Source: an uncultured Bacteroidales bacterium (GTDB taxonomy: Bacteria > Bacteroidota > Bacteroidia > Bacteroidales > Muribaculaceae). From it: 64,000 bases of DNA. The notes below the pieces were generated by a model, which was not told the origin of the DNA, searched no databases, and saw nothing but the letters and a program-made list of their open reading frames with translations. The position numbers were made by a program, and so were the translations under genes. Shown in pieces: positions 60,054 through 64,000 of the stretch; position 1 is the stretch's first letter, and every line of letters begins with the position of its first letter. The stretch lies in NCBI GenBank assembly GCA_902793405.1, contig CADBDH010000012.1, positions 1-64,000 on the forward strand, in the 5' to 3' direction.

Positions 60054-60545
60054 ATGACCGCATTCAGACCCATGCGCCGCAATCGGCAGCAATTATCCCG
60101 TGAAGAATGTGAACGCATCCTCGGCCGATGCACATCGGGCGTGCTAGCGTTGACGGGCGACGGCGGCTACCCCTATGCCGTTCCCCTCAGCTATGTCTAT
60201 GCCAACGGGGCTATCATTTTCCATTCGGCCGTGCAGGGGCACAAAGTCGATGCCATCAGGCGCGACAACCGTTGTTCGTTTTGCGTCATCGATCAGGATG
60301 ACATCAAGCCCGCCGAATTCACGACCCACTTCAGGAGCGTGATCGCCTTTGGCCGCATCCACATCCTCGAGGACACAGACGAAAAGGTGCAGGCCTTGCG
60401 CCGTTTGGGCCGCCGATACTCCCCCAACGACGAGCCCGGCCTGCAACACGAAATCGACAAATCTCTGGACCACGTCCTGCTCCTCCGCCTCGACATCGAC
60501 CACCTCTCCGGCAAACAAGCCATCGAACTGGTGCAGGAAAGATAG
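60054..60545 (+). CDS. Pyridoxamine 5'-phosphate oxidase-fold (NimA-related) protein
   Basis: A 163-residue split-barrel flavoprotein. Segments 'MRRNRQQLSREECERIL', 'GVLALTGDGGYPYAVPLSYV', 'IIFHSAVQGHKVDAIRRDN' and 'THFRSVIAFGRIHIL' closely follow the pattern of Bacteroidota nitroimidazole-reductase (Nim) family members, but also of housekeeping relatives, so a resistance role cannot be claimed. Likely co-transcribed with the GNAT gene. Confidence 0.85.
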   Translation: MTAFRPMRRNRQQLSREECERILGRCTSGVLALTGDGGYPYAVPLSYVYANGAIIFHSAVQGHKVDAIRRDNRCSFCVIDQDDIKPAEFTTHFRSVIAFGRIHILEDTDEKVQALRRLGRRYSPNDEPGLQHEIDKSLDHVLLLRLDIDHLSGKQAIELVQER

Positions 60546-60569
60546 TCAAGAGTCCAGACGCCCCCTCGA

Positions 60570-60623
60570 CACTAAACACTAAACCCTAGACGATAAACTG
60601 CTCGCTGACGCGAGCAGTTTATC
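60570..60623 (-). repeat. Hairpin with TTTAGTG/TTTAGGG-like tail, reversed orientation
   Basis: GATAAACTGCTCGC (60592-60605) and GCGAGCAGTTTATC (60610-60623) form a perfect 14-bp stem with a TGAC loop; the tail words lie to its left (60570-60591), so on the minus strand it is hairpin then tail. Unlike the other copies it is not at the end of a minus-strand gene. Confidence 0.65.
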
Positions 60624-60657
60624 TGAGTAATAATGCTTATATTTTGTAGAAAATTGT

Positions 60658-60665
60658 TATATTTG
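60658..60665 (+). promoter_or_regulatory. -7 box TATATTTG with ~140-base leader
   Basis: TATATTTG fits the consensus. The next gene starts 142 bases later at 60808, leaving an unusually long leader with no recognised riboswitch. Confidence 0.5.
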
Positions 60666-60807
60666 CAGCGGAAATTAGTAGTGATATCCTCGCAAAAGGG
60701 CAGTACGGCAATAGCGGCAGCTGGCCACTATAGCGGGGACTCTATACAGTCAGCCTATTGATTGTCAGATTTTTTATTATACTAACATTAACTAAATTAT
60801 TATTGTT

Positions 60808-61674
60808 ATGAGCAGAATCAGTAGCTTTATCCTTGCCACCCTCGTTGTCTTGTGTGGCACGATGACGGCCTTTGCTGGCCAAGATGAAAGAAACGGCCAT
60901 GCCTATTTCACGCAGTCGGAGTTACCTAACATGGTCAACTTCCTGCCACCCCCTCCCGAGTTTGAGTCATCGCGTTTCGCTGCGGACCAGAACCAATACC
61001 TGTGGGGCATTCGTCAACGCCAGAACCAGGAACGCGCCGAAATGGCCATTCGTGACGCTGTTTACGGTATGCAGACTATCATTCAGGAGTTCTGCCCCAT
61101 CCTGGGCCTCATGATCACTAAGGAAGACACGCCCGAGTTGTACACCCTGCTGCAGGACGTGGGTGCCACATGCGACAGCATCAGCAACCGCGCCAAAGAG
61201 AGATATATGCGCACTCGCCCGTTCGTGTACTACAACCAGCCTACCCTCGTGCCCGAGCAGGAAGAGGAGCACATCACCAACGGCTCTTACCCCTCGGGTC
61301 ACACCGTCCTGGGCTGGACGATGGCTTTGCTGCTGTCGGACATCAACCCTGTTGTTGCCGACACCCTGCTTGCCCGCGGCTATGAGTATGGCCAGAGCCG
61401 CGTCATTGCCGGTTACCACTGGCAGAGCGACGTAGACGCCGGCCGCCTGGGCGCTTCGGTACTGTATGCCAAGTTGCAAGGCAACGAGCGCTTCCGCGAG
61501 CAGCTGGCAAAGGCCCAGCAGGAATTCAGGGAGAAGACCCAGGGCTCAAGCAAGGCGAAAGAGATTATCGCCCCCGTCGGCAACTCAAGGGCTTACACCA
61601 TCACCGGTCTGCCCGCCACGAGCGAGACACGAGGCATCATCATCCAAGACGGCAAAAAAATCTTGAGGCCGTAA
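60808..61674 (+). CDS. Class A nonspecific acid phosphatase (PAP2 superfamily), exported
   Basis: A 288-residue periplasmic phosphatase (signal peptide about residues 1-23). The PAP2 triad motifs are complete: 'KERYMRTRPF' (K-x6-R-P), 'GSYPSGHT' (P-S-G-H) and 'SRVIAGYHWQSDVDAG' (S-R-x5-H-x3-D). This is the PhoN/PhoC-type class A layout, which releases phosphate from nucleotides and sugar phosphates. It also has a ~40-residue C-terminal extension. Confidence 0.92.
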   Translation: MSRISSFILATLVVLCGTMTAFAGQDERNGHAYFTQSELPNMVNFLPPPPEFESSRFAADQNQYLWGIRQRQNQERAEMAIRDAVYGMQTIIQEFCPILGLMITKEDTPELYTLLQDVGATCDSISNRAKERYMRTRPFVYYNQPTLVPEQEEEHITNGSYPSGHTVLGWTMALLLSDINPVVADTLLARGYEYGQSRVIAGYHWQSDVDAGRLGASVLYAKLQGNERFREQLAKAQQEFREKTQGSSKAKEIIAPVGNSRAYTITGLPATSETRGIIIQDGKKILRP

Positions 61675-61710
61675 CGCCAACGCCCAGGGCACCACGCCCA
61701 GCAACATCTA

Positions 61711-61746
61711 TGAGAGAATGCCGCCTCACGAGGGCGGCATTTCTCA
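61711..61746 (+). terminator. Terminator after acid phosphatase gene
   Basis: A ~14-bp stem TGAGAGAATGCCGCC / GGCGGCATTTCTCA with one bulge, downstream of the phosphatase. Confidence 0.65.
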
Positions 61747-61861
61747 TACCCGCTCATCTGGAATCACGTCATGGCAACACATGGGAGAACCTGGATGGAC
61801 GGGACTAAGTCAATATTTTGATACGCTCTCTAGATAAATGGCATTACTTTATGCCGCTCTT

Positions 61862-61883
61862 GAGACGCAAGATTTTGCGTCTC
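61862..61883. repeat. GAGACGCAA palindrome
   Basis: GAGACGCAA-GATT-TTGCGTCTC, a perfect 9-bp stem. It resembles the GAGACGC-type palindromic repeats found in several bacterial groups. Confidence 0.5.
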
Positions 61884-61913
61884 TACTTGTGTCACTTTGT
61901 TGGTTATTTATAA

Positions 61914-61949
61914 AAAACTCCTGCCGGCATACACTGCGGCAGGAGTTTT
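61914..61949 (-). terminator. Terminator of the C1 peptidase gene
   Basis: AAAACTCCTGCCG / CGGCAGGAGTTTT form a perfect 13-bp stem; on the minus strand a run of Ts follows. Confidence 0.85.
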
Positions 61950-61971
61950 GCGTCTGATTATCGGTCGATTG

Positions 61972-63375
61972 TTAATCGTCGGTGCCGAAGAGGGGATCTT
62001 CGGGCATCAGCATCACGGGCTTGGTTTCGGCAGCCTTGAGGATGTGCTGCGGCACGTATTTCTTGTCAACGACCAGGCGGAAGGAGTACTCGTTGAACCA
62101 CTCGTTGGTCATGATGATGTAACCCTTGTGTCCGCTGTCGGCGCCCCAGGAGTTCTCCACTTTCCACTTGACGGGGTTGCCGTTGTCGTCAAGATCGACG
62201 GCGCAGATGGTCATGGCGTGGGTCGAGCCGCTGTCGAAGGTGGCGATGCGCTGGGCCTTGTTCATGGGGAATGTGGTGCCGAACAGTGTGGCATAGTCAA
62301 AGTTGTCGAGGGCGAGGTAGCCGTTGGCACGGTTGAGCTGTTTGCCCACGTCGAAGCTGGCATAGAGCTTGGTGGAATCCTTGAGCGACGCGATGGCCAT
62401 GGCTGCGATGTCCTCCATGGGGAGGTTGACGTAGCGCCAGTTGTGGCCGTCGTAGGTGTGGCGGTCATATTCCACCTCATAGGTCTTGTAGTATTCCCTG
62501 CGGGGGTCGTTCATCGCCATGATGAAGGTGCCGTTGATGGGGCCGCCCACCGTCTCGCGGTAGAATTCCAGCGGGGTGTAGGTGCGCGCGGGGCCTACAG
62601 GCTTGCCGTTCTTGTCGCGGAAGGCGTAGGTGAACGACTTGATGGGTTCGCCCAGCGTGAGCGAGAGCATGGAATAGATGGTGCCGAGCATCTCGGTCTT
62701 GCGCTGGTTGATGGCTTTTTTGCTCTTTTTGTCGGCAACCATCTGACGCAGTTCCAGTCCGAACTCGCGCAGCTTAGAGTCGATGAGTTGGCTCATGCGT
62801 GAGGTGCGTTCGGCCGAGTAGGTCTCGGGCTGTACCTCAACGGGCACGAGGCCGTATTTCTCGGCCAAGTCGGCAGCGCCGCAGAAAGTGCCGCCATCGT
62901 TCATGGGATGGTGGAAGAAGAACTGCACGCGCGTGTCGTCAATGGGCTTTTCGGCGCAGTCGATCACGCCTTGCAGCATGAGGTTGGCCTTCTCGAGCTG
63001 GTCATAGAAGAAGAGGTAGTCGTGAGAGAACTCCACGGCAATGGAGTCGCCGTGACGACGCGCGAAGTTGGCACGCATCACGTTGAAACTGGAGTACATC
63101 CAGCAGCGTCCGCTCTGTCGCTGGTTGTGGATCGATTGCTTGGGAGTCTCGATGCTGAAGTGAGTGTCGGTAATCGTGTTGTTGCGGTAGTTGCGTGCGA
63201 GATCGTCGATGGCATTTGTCGCCATGGCATTGCTGATGGCCTTGTTTTGGCGGTTTGCCGAGTTGGCGACGATTTGGCGCATCATGTCGGGGCTGATGCC
63301 ACCCTGAGAACGGTCTTGTGCTGAACCGGCAAAGGCGAGGCCTATTGCCAGGGCAAGTATTATAAATCTGTTCAT
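61972..63375 (-). CDS. Exported C1B (aminopeptidase C / bleomycin hydrolase-like) cysteine peptidase
   Basis: A 467-residue papain-fold peptidase with a signal peptide (MNRFIILALAIGLAFAGSAQ). The active-site Cys is in 'HNQRQSGRCWMYSSFNVMRA', the His in 'DSGSTHAMTICAVDLDD' and the Asn in 'WKVENSWGADSGHKGYIIMT', as in PepC. Cytoplasmic PepC forms a hexamer with an inward C-terminal arm; this exported Bacteroidota version ends in 'MLMPEDPLFGTDD', so its exo/endo preference is uncertain. Transcribed alone from a TACCTTTG box. Confidence 0.92.
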   Translation of the reverse strand: MNRFIILALAIGLAFAGSAQDRSQGGISPDMMRQIVANSANRQNKAISNAMATNAIDDLARNYRNNTITDTHFSIETPKQSIHNQRQSGRCWMYSSFNVMRANFARRHGDSIAVEFSHDYLFFYDQLEKANLMLQGVIDCAEKPIDDTRVQFFFHHPMNDGGTFCGAADLAEKYGLVPVEVQPETYSAERTSRMSQLIDSKLREFGLELRQMVADKKSKKAINQRKTEMLGTIYSMLSLTLGEPIKSFTYAFRDKNGKPVGPARTYTPLEFYRETVGGPINGTFIMAMNDPRREYYKTYEVEYDRHTYDGHNWRYVNLPMEDIAAMAIASLKDSTKLYASFDVGKQLNRANGYLALDNFDYATLFGTTFPMNKAQRIATFDSGSTHAMTICAVDLDDNGNPVKWKVENSWGADSGHKGYIIMTNEWFNEYSFRLVVDKKYVPQHILKAAETKPVMLMPEDPLFGTDD

Positions 63376-63443
63376 ATCAAGTTGTGAAATGTTTTAAGGC
63401 GCGGCACTTGGCCATTGCGCGAGATTAATAGCTTCTTTGACTG

Positions 63444-63475
63444 CAAAGGTAGTGCAAGCCGAGCACAATGCCAAA
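63444..63475 (-). promoter_or_regulatory. Promoter of C1 peptidase gene (TTTG / TACCTTTG)
   Basis: On the minus strand TTTG (63472-63475) and TACCTTTG (63444-63451) are 20 bases apart, about 70 bases before the ATG. Confidence 0.6.
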
Positions 63476-63582
63476 TTTATTTGAGCATTGTTGAGGCGCC
63501 GCCTACCTTGCCCAGACAAAATGAACGGCTCGAGGGTGTGGAAAAAGGATGATGATTAAAGAGGCTGTTGCAATCAAAAAAG

Positions 63583-63615
63583 TTGCGGGCATTTCGCGAG
63601 AAATCGCTACCTTTG
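63583..63615 (+). promoter_or_regulatory. Promoter TTG / TACCTTTG of the last gene
   Basis: TTG at 63583-63585 and TACCTTTG at 63608-63615, 36 bases before the ATG at 63651. Confidence 0.55.
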
Positions 63616-63650
63616 CAGCAGTGACAGAACGATATACAGGGATTTACGTC

Positions 63651-64000
63651 ATGAACAAAGCCGCCAGCCATATAAAGCCACTGATGCCGATTCTTTCGGC
63701 TGCTTACGGTGTAGCCGTCATCTATGTGACCGCTATGCCTGTTGCCGGCGATAATCCGACTGTCGTCGGCGAAGTGTTGACTTGGCTGATCACATTTGCA
63801 GGAATCGCTCTGACGCTGTTTCTCGTGCATCGTGTTGAACCGAAAGTGTTTCCCACGGCCAGACAATTTCCGCTGAAGTTGCCAAAGGTCTCGGTCATTG
63901 TGGGGTTGTTGCTGATAGCACCCCTGTGGCGCGTTACCGATGAGTATATCGTTTATGGTATCACGTCGCTGGTTCATAACATACAGATGAAGCCACTGAC
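63651..64000 (+). CDS. Membrane protein, 3' partial (possibly CPBP-type intramembrane protease)
   Basis: The frame starts MNKAASHIKPLMPILSAAYG and runs past the window end (116 codons visible). Hydrophobic helices are seen at about residues 11-29, 41-60 and 81-93, with a loop 'RVEPKVFPTARQFPLKLPKV' between the last two. The catalytic motifs of CPBP proteases would lie further on, so the family is a guess. A good promoter precedes it. Confidence 0.65.
   Translation, partial: MNKAASHIKPLMPILSAAYGVAVIYVTAMPVAGDNPTVVGEVLTWLITFAGIALTLFLVHRVEPKVFPTARQFPLKLPKVSVIVGLLLIAPLWRVTDEYIVYGITSLVHNIQMKPL

Noticed and set aside
63477-63977. 166-residue minus-strand frame at the window end
   Set aside because: It is opposite the plus-strand membrane protein, which has a good promoter and proper hydrophobic segments.

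Overview
The window comes from a Bacteroidales chromosome, most likely Muribaculaceae or Prevotellaceae. The reasons are: TAnnTTTG-type -7 promoter boxes before many genes with few Shine-Dalgarno sites; a BamD gene followed by the Bacteroidota Rpb6-like RNA polymerase subunit; two giant exported proteins ending in a type IX secretion (T9SS) type-A sorting tail; dockerin-bearing exported enzymes; and generally GC-rich genes. Family-level placement is inference.

Layout. 0.3-5.6 kb holds housekeeping genes: asnS, an RsuA/RluB-type pseudouridine synthase with a very long G/Y/Q/R-repeat N-terminus, tRNA-Val(TAC), mdh and recR. 6-9.6 kb is an AT-richer type IV restriction pair (mcrB-mcrC) whose mcrB is broken by one missing base. 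9.6-19.3 kb holds miaA, an exported S9 peptidase, bcp, bamD-rpoZ, an overlapping patatin-recX-comF operon, an N-terminal-dockerin/formylglycine-enzyme-like protein, pyrE and an SRPBCC protein. 19.5-22 kb is a GHL10 glycoside hydrolase with a C-terminal dockerin.

22.3-26.2 kb is the most unusual stretch. It is a four-gene cassette resembling phage head genes (portal, scaffold-like, major capsid, M15 peptidase) with no terminase, tail, integrase or lysis gene. The first three genes each follow a near-identical A-rich leader, the capsid-like protein has a lipoprotein-type N-terminus, and the portal ends inside a stutter repeat.

26.5-42.3 kb is a redox/detoxification neighbourhood: two flavodoxin-like reductases, an acetyltransferase, a carboxymuconolactone decarboxylase-cupin fusion, hydrolases, a metallo-beta-lactamase-fold protein, two aldo/keto reductases, an AraC regulator divergent from an aldo/keto reductase-amidohydrolase operon, an exported flavin reductase, an agmatine-deiminase-like enzyme, a VOC protein and a GNAT. 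42.4-52 kb carries two paralogous T9SS surface proteins flanking an HxlR regulator and a cupin. 52-64 kb has a DUF4369-like protein, a His/Cys-rich protein next to a TonB receptor, a GH3 glycosidase, small exported proteins, a GNAT-NimA-like pair, a class A acid phosphatase, an exported C1 peptidase and the start of a membrane protein cut by the window edge.

Throughout, many intergenic regions are built from a small vocabulary of short stuttered words arranged as inverted or tandem copies: TTTAGAG/TTTAGGG tails, CGCTAAG octamers, ACGAATTA words, GCATCCGC hairpins, GACAAGAAG words and ATCAGCG words. Several share the same module order, and several stop codons lie inside a perfect hairpin or its TTTAGGG-like tail. 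All functions are read from sequence alone; no searches were run.
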